A stretch of DNA of 64,000 bases from Halomonas sp. LR3S48 (GCF_025725665.1 NZ_CP107009.1:2914001-2978000), one strand, 5' to 3'; shown: positions 27,156 through 35,983, counted from the first letter of the stretch. The notes: a model not told the origin generated them from the letters alone. A program made the numbers and translations.

Positions 27156-27500
27156 TCACAGGGACTCAGTGCTGCGCTGCTCGGGTACGTCCTCGGGAAC
27201 GCCTTCCTGTCCTGGCGGCTGAAGCATAGCGTTAAGTATGGCAAGTATCAGGACCAACGCGATGGCAATCCAGCAGAGCGCACGGCCGAAGTAGCGCTCG
27301 GGCTGACGATGAATCTGACGCAGGCCCATCACGGCAAGGAGGGCGGCAGCGAGATTGAGTGGCAGCAGGCTGCCCTGGAACAACAGGGCAACGAGTGCCG
27401 TGACGATGGCCGTCATGGCCCAGGGGGCGTGGCGCCGGCGCGGCGAATCCCGGGAGGAGCTGTCGCGTTCCAAACGATCGTCTCTCTGTCGGCTAGGCAA
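27156..27500 (-). CDS. Small membrane protein of unknown function
   Basis: A 114-residue protein with a basic, charged N-terminus (MPSRQRDDRLERDSSS, then RRRHAPW). It has two hydrophobic stretches (about 28-58 and 73-94) separated by a basic loop (LRQIHRQPERYFGRA), and an acidic tail. The layout recalls the small DUF4190-type two-helix proteins, in which the loop GLRQIHRQPERY is a recognisable feature, but I cannot assign a function. It lies between folX and gabD on the same strand, 73 nt after folX, and may be co-transcribed. Confidence 0.65.
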   Translation of the reverse strand: MPSRQRDDRLERDSSSRDSPRRRHAPWAMTAIVTALVALLFQGSLLPLNLAAALLAVMGLRQIHRQPERYFGRALCWIAIALVLILAILNAMLQPPGQEGVPEDVPEQRSTESL

Positions 27501-27573
27501 TAGGGCCTCATGCTAAGCGCAAAGCCCCGTTGCCACCAAATCCAGACGGGCCCACGAGGAGACGCGGGCATCC

Positions 27574-27984
27574 TCAGCGATCTTGACGCGACTCCCGGCT
27601 TGCCGAAAGCGTGATGGAAACCGAGTCGGCGAAACGCAGCGCATGAGGCTTATCGATCTCGACCTGCGCCGCTAGCACCTGCTCATGGCTCATGATCAGG
27701 TCGAGTACCTCGCGCGTCATGCGCTCCAGGAGCAGGAAGCGGCCCCCTTCCACTCGTTCGATAATCTGCTTGCTGATCGTACGATAGTTGAGCGCCTGCT
27801 CGATAAGGTTGAACGCCACCGCTTCATCGGCCCAATAGCGGATCACGGCGTTGATCACCACATCCTGTCGGTTGTTGATCTCTTCCTCCTTGATGCCGAT
27901 AAACGTACGCAGGCGCAGATTCTTGATGCGAATCGTGGCCATATCGTGATCGAGATGCTGATCGTCCAGGGCATGCAGCGTCAT
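27574..27984 (-). CDS. folX: Dihydroneopterin triphosphate 2'-epimerase FolX
   Basis: Epimerises 7,8-dihydroneopterin triphosphate to the dihydromonapterin form, a step towards tetrahydromonapterin. The 136-residue product matches E. coli FolX closely through [27 protein letters not shown]-like [13 protein letters not shown], and [20 protein letters not shown]. The ATG at 27984 has GGAG about 8 nt upstream and adds 14 residues; an ATG at 27942 would give the E. coli-like length without a ribosome binding site. It lies 47 nt downstream of folE, whose product supplies its substrate. The related FolB is usually encoded elsewhere. Confidence 0.93.
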   Translation of the reverse strand: MTLHALDDQHLDHDMATIRIKNLRLRTFIGIKEEEINNRQDVVINAVIRYWADEAVAFNLIEQALNYRTISKQIIERVEGGRFLLLERMTREVLDLIMSHEQVLAAQVEIDKPHALRFADSVSITLSASRESRQDR

Positions 27985-28031
27985 GGCGTGGCTCCGGGCA
28001 AGGAACGGTCGTCAACACGGGGCCCGCCCCG

Positions 28032-28589
28032 TCAGCGGCCGTTGACAAGGGTGAGGAACTCCTGCCGTGTGGGCTGGTTCTCGCGGAAAGCGCCCAGCAT
28101 CACGGAAGAGGTCATGCTGGAATTCTGCTTCTCCACACCGCGCATCATCATGCACAGGTGCCGGGCCTCGATCACTACCGCCACGCCGCGCGCACCGGTG
28201 ACCCGCTGCACGGCCTCGGCGATCTGCCGCGTCAGGTTCTCCTGGATCTGCATGCGCCGGGCGTACATATCGACGATGCGAGCGAATTTGGAAAGCCCCA
28301 ACACCTTGCCATTCGGCAGGTAGGCGATATGGCACTTGCCGATGAAGGGCAGCAGGTGATGCTCGCACATCGAATAGAGTTCGATGTCCTTGACCAACAC
28401 CATTTCGTCGGTCTCGCTCTTGAAAACGGCGCCGTTGATGATCTCTTCGAGAGTCTGGGAGTAGCCTCGGGTGAGAAACTGCATCGCCTTGGCGGCACGT
28501 TTCGGCGTATCCCGCAGGCCCTCCCGGTCCGGGTCCTCGCCCAGCTCGAGAATGATCTGGCGATAGAAGTTGGCAAGCTCTTCGTTCAT
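28032..28589 (-). CDS. folE: GTP cyclohydrolase I FolE
   Basis: Converts GTP to 7,8-dihydroneopterin triphosphate, the entry to folate and monapterin synthesis. From the ATG at 28589 the product is 185 residues, the usual short type I form. The zinc and catalytic residues are in [17 protein letters not shown] and in [29 protein letters not shown] and LLTRQ-like [10 protein letters not shown] are also conserved. A longer start at 28658 would add 23 non-conserved residues. folX follows after 47 nt, so both steps of the monapterin branch are made together. The upstream region is AT-rich with nested palindromes (28653-28686). Confidence 0.95.
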   Translation of the reverse strand: MNEELANFYRQIILELGEDPDREGLRDTPKRAAKAMQFLTRGYSQTLEEIINGAVFKSETDEMVLVKDIELYSMCEHHLLPFIGKCHIAYLPNGKVLGLSKFARIVDMYARRMQIQENLTRQIAEAVQRVTGARGVAVVIEARHLCMMMRGVEKQNSSMTSSVMLGAFRENQPTRQEFLTLVNGR

Positions 28590-28780
28590 GGTCAGGCCCT
28601 GCGACTCAGTGTACCGTTCGTCTCGCGATGGCCCGGCCATCGTCGTGAATTCATACAATAGGTGTGCACAAAAATATTGCTTGTATAACTTTTAGCGCCT
28701 CTGGACGATATTCTACCGTAACCGAAGATCCGCCGCAGGCGGTATGCCTCAAAACGACATCCTGCGACATTCGTTCCGCT

Positions 28781-28807
28781 GCCACCCCTAGGTGGCTATG
28801 GTAAAAT
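28781..28807 (+). promoter_or_regulatory. Extended -10 promoter and palindrome upstream of the secreted-protein gene
   Basis: TG-N-TAAAAT (28799-28807) is a good extended -10 element, 52 nt before the ATG at 28859. The hairpin GCCACC-CCTA-GGTGGC (28781-28796) covers the -35 region, where no TTGACA-like box is visible. It could be an activator or repressor site. Confidence 0.5.
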
Positions 28808-28858
28808 AACGGCCTTGAAACTGCCGATACGCGCAGCCTGGTCCCCCGAGAGCCCGAT

Positions 28859-29422
28859 ATGAGCAAGATTTCAGACGCGATACTGACCGCCAGCGGACTG
28901 GCCCTTCTCCTCATGCCCCTGCACGCCTCGGCTGGTACCCTTGCCGTACCCAAGGATGCCGTCGTTGCTTTCCAGGTCATCGACGATCTCGTTCTCGAAG
29001 AGGAGAACGGACGCCGCGACGATATTCTGCTTCGCCCCGTCAGCAGCCTTGACGACGCCACCCATGAGTTGCCTGAATACTGCGTCGTGGTGGGCGACGC
29101 TCGCCAGGAAGGCGACCGCCTGCGCATTGCCGCCAAGGCGCTGACCTGCGTCGAAACTGATGGTGGCGACAGCGACATCTATAGCGGTGATATCTCCGCT
29201 GCCGCGTACGAAATGGACGGTAGTTACGGGCTGGCAGTGTGCGATGCCGGCCACTGCGAACTGTCGAAGGATCATGCTTTTCATCTCAAGCTCGCCAGCT
29301 CCTTGGAGATCGAGGAGCAGGACAACCCCTCCGCACGCATCAACGAGCAACGCCGCCAGGCCGACGGGGCCGGTGTGGCCAACCCGGTCCCCGCCGAGCG
29401 ACCCGACCCCGACAGCAACTGA
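28859..29422 (+). CDS. Uncharacterised secreted protein
   Basis: I do not recognise this gene firmly. The 187-residue product has a signal peptide (residues 1-25, hydrophobic TASGLALLLMPLHASA, cleavage after ASA). The mature domain of about 125 residues has four Cys, in EYCVVVGDA, ALTCVET and LAVCDAGHCEL, which could form disulfides. A hydrophilic tail rich in Pro, Asp and Arg ends the protein. The pattern of a small beta domain with LPxyCxVxGxA, LxCVxxDG and DGxYGL weakly recalls the TraB/TrbI domain of conjugation systems, but no transfer gene is near. It stands alone between divergent folE and convergent srkA, with its own promoter and terminator. Confidence 0.75.
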   Translation: MSKISDAILTASGLALLLMPLHASAGTLAVPKDAVVAFQVIDDLVLEEENGRRDDILLRPVSSLDDATHELPEYCVVVGDARQEGDRLRIAAKALTCVETDGGDSDIYSGDISAAAYEMDGSYGLAVCDAGHCELSKDHAFHLKLASSLEIEEQDNPSARINEQRRQADGAGVANPVPAERPDPDSN

Positions 29423-29435
29423 GTTCTCTCGGCTT

Positions 29436-29458
29436 TGCGCACCCCCGGCGGGTGCGCA
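29436..29458. terminator. Hairpin terminator between secreted-protein gene and srkA
   Basis: TGCGCACCC (29436-29444) pairs perfectly with GGGTGCGCA (29450-29458) around CCGGC. It lies between two convergent stop codons. The T-tract is poor (TCCCTCC), so efficiency is uncertain. Confidence 0.6.
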
Positions 29459-29469
29459 TCCCTCCAGTT

Positions 29470-30456
29470 TCAAGACAGCCAGCGCGGCGAACGATCAAGC
29501 ACCAGGCGCTGCTGCTCCAACTGGCGAATGTGCGCGTCCCAATAACCCGCATCTGCAACCCAGGGAAAAGCCGGGGGAAAGGCGGGGTCGTCCCAGCGCG
29601 CCACCAGCCAGGCGCTGTGTCGCATCAGGCGCAGCGTACGCAAGGGTTCGATCAGCGCCAGCTCGCGGCGATCGAACTCACGGTGCTGTTCGTAGCCCTC
29701 CAGCACCTCCGAGAGCTGCATGTGCCACTCCGCTTCGTGCTCGGCGGTGAGAAACATCCACAGGTCCTGCACGGCGGGCGCCATCATGGCATCGTCGAAG
29801 TCGACCAGGGAGAAGGCGTCGTCGCGGCCGAGCAGGTTGCCGATGTGGCAGTCGCCCTGCACCCGGATCGTCTGCTGCGGCGTCCAGGCATGAGCCTGCA
29901 ACGCTTTGTGCAGCGCCTCGGAGATACGTTCGTAGGCCTGGCGCTGGCGACGATCCAGCCAAGGTGCCGTCAGCACGCGCTGCCGCGCCTCTCGCACCAT
30001 GCCATCCAGGTCGAGTCTGACCCGATGCTGGAACTCGCCACGCTCGCCAACCGCATGCACGGCACCGATCAGTTCGCCAAGGGCAAACAGGTGGGAAGGG
30101 TTCTCCAGCTCCGGAGCCTGGCCCGACAGCTGGGGAAACAGGGCAAGCCGAAAGCCCTCGGCATGATGCAGGCTAAGGCCGCCCTCATTGCGCCAGGGTG
30201 GCGCCACGGCGACGCCTTCCGCGGCCAGCTCATCCAGAAAGTCGTGCTCCTCCTGGATCTGCGCGTCGCTCCAGCGGGCGGGACGATAGAACTTTGCCAC
30301 CCAGCGCCGGCCCTCGTCGTCATGCAGCAGGTACACTCGATTCTCATAGCTGTTTAAGGCGAACGGCTCACCCGGCAACCAGAAGCCGAGCGACTCGATG
30401 GCCGCCACGACACGGGCCGGCGACAGGGCTGCGAAGGGATGTGGCGTGCTGTGCAT
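29470..30456 (-). CDS. srkA: Stress response serine/threonine kinase SrkA (YihE)
   Basis: Homoserine-kinase-like small kinase linked to Cpx/oxidative stress responses and to protection from MazEF-type death in E. coli. From the ATG at 30456 the product is 328 residues, the same as E. coli SrkA. It shows SYENRVYLLHDDEGRRWVAKFYRP with the ATP-site Lys, the catalytic VQGDCHIGNLL, and LVDFDDAMMAPAVQDLWMF carrying the metal-binding Asp. An upstream ATG at 30504 would add 16 unconserved residues. It lies 55 nt downstream of the comF stop region on the same strand. The dsbA partner found in E. coli is absent. Confidence 0.92.
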   Translation of the reverse strand: MHSTPHPFAALSPARVVAAIESLGFWLPGEPFALNSYENRVYLLHDDEGRRWVAKFYRPARWSDAQIQEEHDFLDELAAEGVAVAPPWRNEGGLSLHHAEGFRLALFPQLSGQAPELENPSHLFALGELIGAVHAVGERGEFQHRVRLDLDGMVREARQRVLTAPWLDRRQRQAYERISEALHKALQAHAWTPQQTIRVQGDCHIGNLLGRDDAFSLVDFDDAMMAPAVQDLWMFLTAEHEAEWHMQLSEVLEGYEQHREFDRRELALIEPLRTLRLMRHSAWLVARWDDPAFPPAFPWVADAGYWDAHIRQLEQQRLVLDRSPRWLS

Positions 30457-30511
30457 GTGCTTCACCGGCTGACGAAAGCCCCCATGGTAACAGCCTAGGT
30501 GCAACAGCGGA

Positions 30512-31297
30512 TCATTCGATCAGCAGCGGCGTGCGCGCCACTGCCCAGGCTTCCACCTCCCGGGCACCGGACGCCAGACAGGCCTGAGCCAGTGCATCCA
30601 GTGTGGCACCGGTGGTCATCACGTCGTCGAGCAGGACCACGCGTGACGGCAACTGGCCCTTCACCTCGAAGCCACCGCGCAGGTTGCGGAAGCGCTCGGC
30701 GCGATCGAGGCCGCGCTGAGAGCGTGTGTGCTGGCGTCGCTGCGCCTGTGAAAGCCGCAGGCCATGGCGCTCCGCCAGGCGCTGGGCCAGCCAGTCGGCC
30801 TGATCGAAGCCGCGCTCCCGTGCACGCCTGGGATGCAGCGGTACCGGGATCAACGCCTCGGGCCAGGCCAAGGCCCCAGGCGGCAGGCCGACTTCCAGCA
30901 GCTCGAGCAGCACATTGCCGGCACGCGGCGAGGCATGGAACTTGAAGCGCTGCACCAGCCTTACCACCTCATCCTCGTAGCGCAGCGGCGCCCGCGCACG
31001 AACGAAAGCCGGCGGCCGGGTCAGGCAGTGGCCGCAGCGCTTTCCCGCCAGCGAGCCCGACGGCTGCGGTTCGGCGCAGCTCGGGCAGGCCGGCAGGTTC
31101 CACGGCAGCGCCTCGAAACAGACCTGGCACCAAGGGCGTTCGGGCTCGGCAGGCGCCAGGCAGAAACCGCAGCGCCCAGCCAGGGCTCGACGCAGGCCGC
31201 GGTCGACACCCTGCCACAGCGGCCGCAGCCAATCGAACCATCGTGAGCCTCCTGGCATCCCATCTCGCAGCGGCGCGCGCTTCAGCTCCGGTTCCAT
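30512..31297 (-). CDS. comF: ComF-family phosphoribosyltransferase-like protein
   Basis: Competence-associated ComF/GntX protein, implicated in DNA uptake or use of external DNA as nutrient. The 261-residue product has an N-terminal zinc-ribbon region with paired Cys (CGFCLAPAEPE, WCQVCFEA, CPSCAEPQ, CGHCLTRPP). A type I phosphoribosyltransferase domain with VPLHPRRARERGFDQAD and the PRPP loop VVLLDDVMTTGATLDAL follows. The length is typical (about 230-260). The first 15 residues are less certain; internal start GMPGG exists. It is divergent from bioB, a pairing also common in Pseudomonas. Confidence 0.92.
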   Translation of the reverse strand: MEPELKRAPLRDGMPGGSRWFDWLRPLWQGVDRGLRRALAGRCGFCLAPAEPERPWCQVCFEALPWNLPACPSCAEPQPSGSLAGKRCGHCLTRPPAFVRARAPLRYEDEVVRLVQRFKFHASPRAGNVLLELLEVGLPPGALAWPEALIPVPLHPRRARERGFDQADWLAQRLAERHGLRLSQAQRRQHTRSQRGLDRAERFRNLRGGFEVKGQLPSRVVLLDDVMTTGATLDALAQACLASGAREVEAWAVARTPLLIE

Positions 31298-31373
31298 TGG
31301 ATGTTTGTCCTTGTCGTGTCACTGCGGTGGAGCTTAACACCGCCTGCGAGGTCATTATTCGCCTGCCACCACC

Positions 31374-31405
31374 TAGTCAACCTCCGCATCAGACCAGGTT
31401 GACAG
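31374..31405 (+). promoter_or_regulatory. Probable BirA operator overlapping the bioB promoter
   Basis: TAGTCAACC (31374-31382), a 14-nt spacer and GGTTGACAG (31397-31405) form an inverted repeat with the architecture of the proteobacterial BirA box (TTGTAAACC-N14/15-GGTTTACAA). The core GTCAACCT/AGGTTGAC is a perfect 8-bp match. TTGACA (31399-31404), a perfect -35 box, lies inside the right arm, so BirA-biotinyl-AMP binding would block the promoter. A further GTCAAC half-site is at 31431-31436. The -10 (TAGGCT, 31421) is weak. Confidence 0.65.
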
Positions 31406-31475
31406 AAATCCAATTTCACGTAGGCTCACAGTCAACATTCAAGAACCACCGAGTTGACCAAGGCGAGCCCTCTCC

Positions 31476-32582
31476 ATGTCCGATGCCCTGCACGCCAGCC
31501 CGAGCGGCCAGACCACCCCAGTTACCCCCAGCATCCGCCACGACTGGTCGCTGGCCGAGATAGAGGCCCTTTTCGCCCTGCCCTTCAACGACCTGCTGTT
31601 TCGCGCCCAGCAGGTGCATCGCGCCCACTTCGATGCCAATGCCGTACAGGTCTCCACGCTGCTGTCGATCAAGACCGGTGCCTGCCCGGAAGACTGCAAG
31701 TACTGCCCCCAGTCGGGACACTACACCACCGGGCTGGGCAGGGAGAAGCTGCTGGAGATAGAGAAGGTGGTTGCCCAGGCCAAGGCCGCCCAGGAGGCCG
31801 GTGCCAGCCGCTTCTGCATGGGTGCGGCCTGGCGCAGCCCGCGCGAGAAGGACCTCGCCGTGGTGCTGGAAATGGTCAGCCGGGTCAAGGCGCTGGGGCT
31901 CGAGACCTGTATGACGCTGGGCATGGTCGACGGCGATCAGGCCAGTCGCCTGGCCGAGGCCGGCCTCGATTACTACAACCACAACCTCGACACTTCGCCG
32001 GAATACTATGGCGAGATCATCACCACCCGCACCTATGCCGACCGCCTGGAGACCCTGGCCAACGTGCGCGAGGCGGGCATGAAGGTCTGTGCCGGTGGCA
32101 TCCTCGGTATGGGAGAAGCCCCCCGCGACCGCGCCGCCCTGCTGCAGCAGCTGGCCCGGCTCGAGCCGCATCCCGAGTCGGTGCCGATCAACATGCTGGT
32201 CAAGGTCCCCGGCACGCCACTGGAAGACGTGGAAGATCTCGACCCCATCAAGTTCGTGCGCGCCATCGCCGTCGCCCGCATCCTGATGCCGGCAAGCCAT
32301 GTGCGCCTGTCGGCCGGTCGCGAGCAGATGAACGAGTCGACCCAGGCGCTGGCTTTCCTCGCCGGGGCCAACTCCATCTTCTACGGCGACAAGCTGCTGA
32401 CCACCGGCAACCCGCAGGCCACCCGCGACCGCGCCCTATTCGACAAGCTCGGGCTGCATCCCGAGCGGCGCGACACCTGCCATGACGACGACCGCCAGCA
32501 AGCCGCGCTCGCAGGTGCCCTGGCGCAGCAGGAGCGTCAGGCCCGCAGCGCCGCGCTGGCCTATGACGCCACCCAGGCCTGA
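31476..32582 (+). CDS. bioB: Biotin synthase BioB
   Basis: Radical SAM enzyme that inserts sulfur into dethiobiotin to make biotin. The 368-residue product carries the 4Fe-4S cluster motif C70-x3-C74-x2-C77 in [17 protein letters not shown] and the conserved [15 protein letters not shown] and [13 protein letters not shown]. The C-terminal [21 protein letters not shown] contains the Arg that binds the 2Fe-2S sacrificial cluster. The last 45 residues are a variable tail. It is the first gene of the bioB-bioF-bioH-bioC-bioD operon, under the likely BirA operator, divergent from comF. Confidence 0.98.
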   Translation: MSDALHASPSGQTTPVTPSIRHDWSLAEIEALFALPFNDLLFRAQQVHRAHFDANAVQVSTLLSIKTGACPEDCKYCPQSGHYTTGLGREKLLEIEKVVAQAKAAQEAGASRFCMGAAWRSPREKDLAVVLEMVSRVKALGLETCMTLGMVDGDQASRLAEAGLDYYNHNLDTSPEYYGEIITTRTYADRLETLANVREAGMKVCAGGILGMGEAPRDRAALLQQLARLEPHPESVPINMLVKVPGTPLEDVEDLDPIKFVRAIAVARILMPASHVRLSAGREQMNESTQALAFLAGANSIFYGDKLLTTGNPQATRDRALFDKLGLHPERRDTCHDDDRQQAALAGALAQQERQARSAALAYDATQA

Positions 32583-32587
32583 ACGCG

Positions 32588-33742
32588 ATGTCGCCCCCCC
32601 TCCACGCCTGGCCCGAGCGTCTCAGTGAGGCCGCCGCCTGGCGCCATGCCCAGGGGCTTTGGCGTGAGCGTCACACGCTTCAGCCCGGGCTGGTCGATTT
32701 TGCCGGTAACGATTACCTTGGCCTGGCCGGCGACCCGCGGCTGGCCGAAGCTCAGGCCGCGGGAGCACGCGAGTTCGGTGCCGGCGCCGGCGCCTCGCAC
32801 CTGGTCAGTGGTCATCTGGAGGTTCATGAAGCCCTCGAGAGATGCCTGGCCGAACTCGTCGGACGTCCCCGGGCACTACTCTTCTCCACCGGCTACATGG
32901 CCAACCTGGGAACGCTTCAGGCGCTGTGCGACAGCGACACTCATGTCTTTCAGGACCGGCTCAACCATGCCTCCCTGCTCGATGGCGCCGAGCTTGCCGG
33001 CGCGCGCTCGCGGCGCTTCCATCATCGTGACCTCGACGATCTCGACCGCCTGCTCGGTCGAGCGCCGAGCAATTCGGCCAAGCTGGTGGTCAGCGACGGC
33101 GTGTTCAGCATGGATGGCGACGTGGCCAATATCGCCGGCCTGGCGGAGATCAGCGCCCGGCATGCTGCCTGGCTGATGGTCGACGATGCCCATGGGCTGG
33201 GGGTGCTCGGCGCTCATGGCGACGGCTGCGTCGGTCGTGCCCACGGGGTCGATCGCGTTCCGATACTGGTCGGCACACTGGGCAAGGCGCTGGGCACCGG
33301 GGGGGCCTTCGTTGCCGGCAGCGAGGCATTGGTCGAGCACCTGATCCAGTTTGCCCGCCCCTACGTCTATACCACCGCCCAGCCGCCCGGCGTGGCGGCC
33401 GCTACCCTCGCGGCGCTCGACGTCCTCGCCGCCGAACCCGAACGCCGCGAATCCCTGCGGAGCACCATCGCCTATTTTCGCCACGAGGCAGCGCTGCTCA
33501 ACCTACCGCTGGCCGACTCGTTCACCCCCATTCAGCCGCTGGCCCTGGGAGCGAGCCAGGATGTCATGCACTGGGCCGCTCGGCTGCGCGAGTCGGGACT
33601 ACTGGTCGGCGCCATCCGCCCTCCGACTGTTCCACGGGGCGAGGCCCGTCTACGCATCACGCTGCGCGCCACCCACGGCCGGAAAGACCTGGACCGCCTG
33701 CTCGAGACACTGGCACGCCTGCACAGGGGGGAAGAGAGTTGA
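32588..33742 (+). CDS. bioF: 8-amino-7-oxononanoate synthase BioF
   Basis: PLP-dependent condensation of pimeloyl-ACP with L-alanine to give 8-amino-7-oxononanoate (KAPA). The 384-residue product matches the family length. It shows VDFAGNDYLGLAGDPRL, GAGASHLVSGHLEVHEALE, the PLP-phosphate region and the internal aldimine Lys in VGTLGKALGTGGAFV. VDDAHGLGVLG holds the Asp and His that contact PLP. It begins 5 nt after bioB and its TGA overlaps the TTG of bioH. Confidence 0.97.
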   Translation: MSPPLHAWPERLSEAAAWRHAQGLWRERHTLQPGLVDFAGNDYLGLAGDPRLAEAQAAGAREFGAGAGASHLVSGHLEVHEALERCLAELVGRPRALLFSTGYMANLGTLQALCDSDTHVFQDRLNHASLLDGAELAGARSRRFHHRDLDDLDRLLGRAPSNSAKLVVSDGVFSMDGDVANIAGLAEISARHAAWLMVDDAHGLGVLGAHGDGCVGRAHGVDRVPILVGTLGKALGTGGAFVAGSEALVEHLIQFARPYVYTTAQPPGVAAATLAALDVLAAEPERRESLRSTIAYFRHEAALLNLPLADSFTPIQPLALGASQDVMHWAARLRESGLLVGAIRPPTVPRGEARLRITLRATHGRKDLDRLLETLARLHRGEES

Positions 33743-34476
33743 CGAAGCTGGTCCTGCTCTCCGGCTGGGGCATCGATGCGCGTATCTGGCAGCCGCTCTC
33801 TCCCTACTGGCCAGATGACACCGAGATACAGACTCCCGACTGGCCGGGCTACGGTGAGCGGATCCACGATGTTTTGCCGACGACTCTCCCGGCTCTGGCC
33901 GCCAAGATGCGCGGCGATCTGTCTTGCGACAGCATCTGGGTAGGCTGGTCACTCGGTGGACTGCTGGCCGGCGCGCTGCTGTCTCATCTGCCGCCTCCCC
34001 GTGCCCTGGTGCTGGTGGGGGCAGGAGCGCGCTTCTGTAGCGAGGATGGCGTCAGGCCTGCGGAGCTGGCAACCTTTCGCCGTGCCTTCGATCGTGACCC
34101 ACATGCAACCTGGCAACACTTCCTGCGCTGGCAGTTGCAGGGGGAACCTGCCGTCCGCATAGCACATCGTCGCCTGCTCGATCTTCAAGGCCAGTATCCC
34201 AGCGCTTCCAGTCAGACCCTGGCCACGGGTCTCGATCAACTGGCGCGTCTCGACCTTACCCACGTGCTTGCCTCACCGCCCTGCCCGATCCATCGGCTCG
34301 CCGGTGAACGGGACAGGCTGATGGGAAAGGCGGCACACCAGGCGGCCGACCGGATCCTCACCGATAGCGGCCACTGCCCGATGCTGTCCCGTCCGGAGGC
34401 CTTGGCGAACCACCTCGTCGCACTGTCGCGCGAGATCGACCTCGACCGCACCAGCCAAGGTGAGGTCGCCTCATGA
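33739..34476 (+). CDS. bioH: Pimeloyl-[ACP] methyl ester esterase BioH
   Basis: Hydrolase that removes the methyl ester of pimeloyl-ACP, ending the fatty-acid detour of pimelate synthesis. The 245-residue alpha/beta hydrolase has the nucleophile S71 in GWSLGG, the Asp192 in AGERDRL and His212 in DSGHCPML. The start is TTG at 33739, overlapping the bioF TGA (TTGA), with GGGGGAAGAGAG upstream. Length and motif are close to E. coli BioH (256). It lies between bioF and bioC, as in pseudomonads, which supports BioH over other hydrolases. Confidence 0.93.
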   Translation: MTKLVLLSGWGIDARIWQPLSPYWPDDTEIQTPDWPGYGERIHDVLPTTLPALAAKMRGDLSCDSIWVGWSLGGLLAGALLSHLPPPRALVLVGAGARFCSEDGVRPAELATFRRAFDRDPHATWQHFLRWQLQGEPAVRIAHRRLLDLQGQYPSASSQTLATGLDQLARLDLTHVLASPPCPIHRLAGERDRLMGKAAHQAADRILTDSGHCPMLSRPEALANHLVALSREIDLDRTSQGEVAS

Positions 34477-35285
34477 CCCCTTCCCTCGTACCCGCCGCCT
34501 ACCACGAAACAAATGCGCCAAGCGTATGGCGGCGACAGGTTGCCCGCGCTTTTTCCCGGGCGTCGGGCCAGTACGCACGCCTGGCTCAAGCCCAGCTGCA
34601 GATGGGCGAAGCATTGTGGTCACTCCTGCCCGATCGGGCAGATCGCGTGCTCGACCTGGGCTGTGGCCCGGGACACTGGTGCCGCCGCCTGGCGGCCCGC
34701 TTCGGCCCGGACTGCCGTGTATTCGGACTCGACCTGGCCCCGGGCATGCTCGATGTTGCCCATCGCGAAGCCCCGAGAGGCATCGACTGGCTGTGCGCAG
34801 ATGCCGCCGCCCTGCCCCTGGCTGACCGGCAGGTAGACCTGGTGTTTTCCAACCTGGCCATCCAGTGGTGTCTGGATCTCGACACCGTAATGGCGGAGCT
34901 CAACCGGGTGCTTCGCCCCGGTGGCCGGGCAGTGATCAATACCCTGGGGCCCGGCACCCTGCACGAGATCAGCCATGCCTGGTCGTCGCCTGATGCCCTG
35001 CTCGACTTCCGCTCGCGAGAGCGGCACCTGGCCAGCGCACGCCTTGCCGGCTTCCGGCACGTTCAGTGCAATGCCGCCACTGAGCGCTTCTTCTATCCCG
35101 ACCTGGCGGCGGTGATGGCCTCGATCAAGGGAGTCGGCGCCCAGACCCCGCGCTCCGCCTCCCGCCTCACCCGCTCCGACCTGGCCGGTGCCAAGCGCCG
35201 CTACGAATCGCTGCGCGAGCCTGCAGGACTGCCGGTCAGCTATCGACGACTGACCCTGGTGCTCGACAAGGAGGCGGACGCATGA
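34473..35285 (+). CDS. bioC: Malonyl-[ACP] O-methyltransferase BioC
   Basis: Methylates malonyl-ACP so that the fatty-acid machinery will extend it towards pimeloyl-ACP methyl ester. The 270-residue product has the class I SAM motif VLDLGCGPGHWCRRLA and DLAPGMLDVA, followed by WLCADAAALPLAD and VFSNLAIQWCLD, all typical of BioC. FSRASGQYARLAQAQ in the N-terminus matches the family. The ATG overlaps the bioH stop (ATGA) and its own TGA overlaps the bioD ATG in the same way. Confidence 0.95.
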   Translation: MTPSLVPAAYHETNAPSVWRRQVARAFSRASGQYARLAQAQLQMGEALWSLLPDRADRVLDLGCGPGHWCRRLAARFGPDCRVFGLDLAPGMLDVAHREAPRGIDWLCADAAALPLADRQVDLVFSNLAIQWCLDLDTVMAELNRVLRPGGRAVINTLGPGTLHEISHAWSSPDALLDFRSRERHLASARLAGFRHVQCNAATERFFYPDLAAVMASIKGVGAQTPRSASRLTRSDLAGAKRRYESLREPAGLPVSYRRLTLVLDKEADA

Positions 35286-35983
35286 CCCGTTATTTCGTGA
35301 CCGGTACCGACACCGATGCCGGCAAGACCCTCGTCACCGCCGGCATGCTGGCGCTGGCACGCTCACGGGGCCTGACCACCCTGGGGCTCAAGCCCATCGC
35401 CTCGGGGTGCCGTCGCACCGACGCCGGGCTGCGCAATGACGATGCCCTCGCCCTGCTGGCACGCAGCGTGCCAGCGGTGGCCTACGACCAGATCAACCCC
35501 TTCGCCTTCGAGCCCGCCATCGCCCCGCACCTGGCCGCCCGCCAGGCCGGCGTGCAGGTCGACCTTGCCCGGCTATGCGAGCATGTCGCCCCCCTGCTGG
35601 ACGCCCCCCGCGACCTCATTCTCATCGAGGGCGCCGGCGGCTGGCGCGTCCCCCTCAGCGACAGCGAGGACCTCTCGGGGCTGGCCCTGCGCCTGCGCCT
35701 GCCGGTGATCCTGGTGGTAGGCCTCAAGCTCGGCTGCCTCAACCATGCGCGTCTGACGGCCGAAGCCATACGTGCAGACGGGGCAAAGCTGGCCGGCTGG
35801 GTCGGCAACCTGCTCGATGCCGATTTCGCCCGCGACGCCTCGCTCTATGCCGATAATCTGGCCACGCTGCGGCGCACTCTCGAAGCCCCCTGCCTCGGCG
35901 TGGTGCCACGTCTGCGCCGGGTTGCCGCGGCAAGGCGACCCGACGCCACCGTCGCCCATCTCGAGCTGCCCGAAGGCGATTGA
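35282..35983 (+). CDS. bioD: Dethiobiotin synthetase BioD
   Basis: ATP-dependent carboxylation and ring closure of DAPA (7,8-diaminononanoate) to dethiobiotin. The 233-residue product has the P-loop GTDTDAGKTLVTAGML (residues about 7-22), LKPIASGC with the catalytic Lys, and LILIEGAGGWRVPLS with the conserved Glu. VVGLKLGCLNHARLT is a further signature. It overlaps bioC by 4 nt. Its stop TGA (35981-35983) lies inside the -35 box of the tRNA-Leu promoter. Confidence 0.97.
   Translation: MTRYFVTGTDTDAGKTLVTAGMLALARSRGLTTLGLKPIASGCRRTDAGLRNDDALALLARSVPAVAYDQINPFAFEPAIAPHLAARQAGVQVDLARLCEHVAPLLDAPRDLILIEGAGGWRVPLSDSEDLSGLALRLRLPVILVVGLKLGCLNHARLTAEAIRADGAKLAGWVGNLLDADFARDASLYADNLATLRRTLEAPCLGVVPRLRRVAAARRPDATVAHLELPEGD

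Noticed and set aside
31431..31436. Third GTCAAC as a second BirA operator
   Set aside because: Its partner spacing (27 nt from GTTGAC) does not fit the BirA box, so it is only noted as an isolated half-site.
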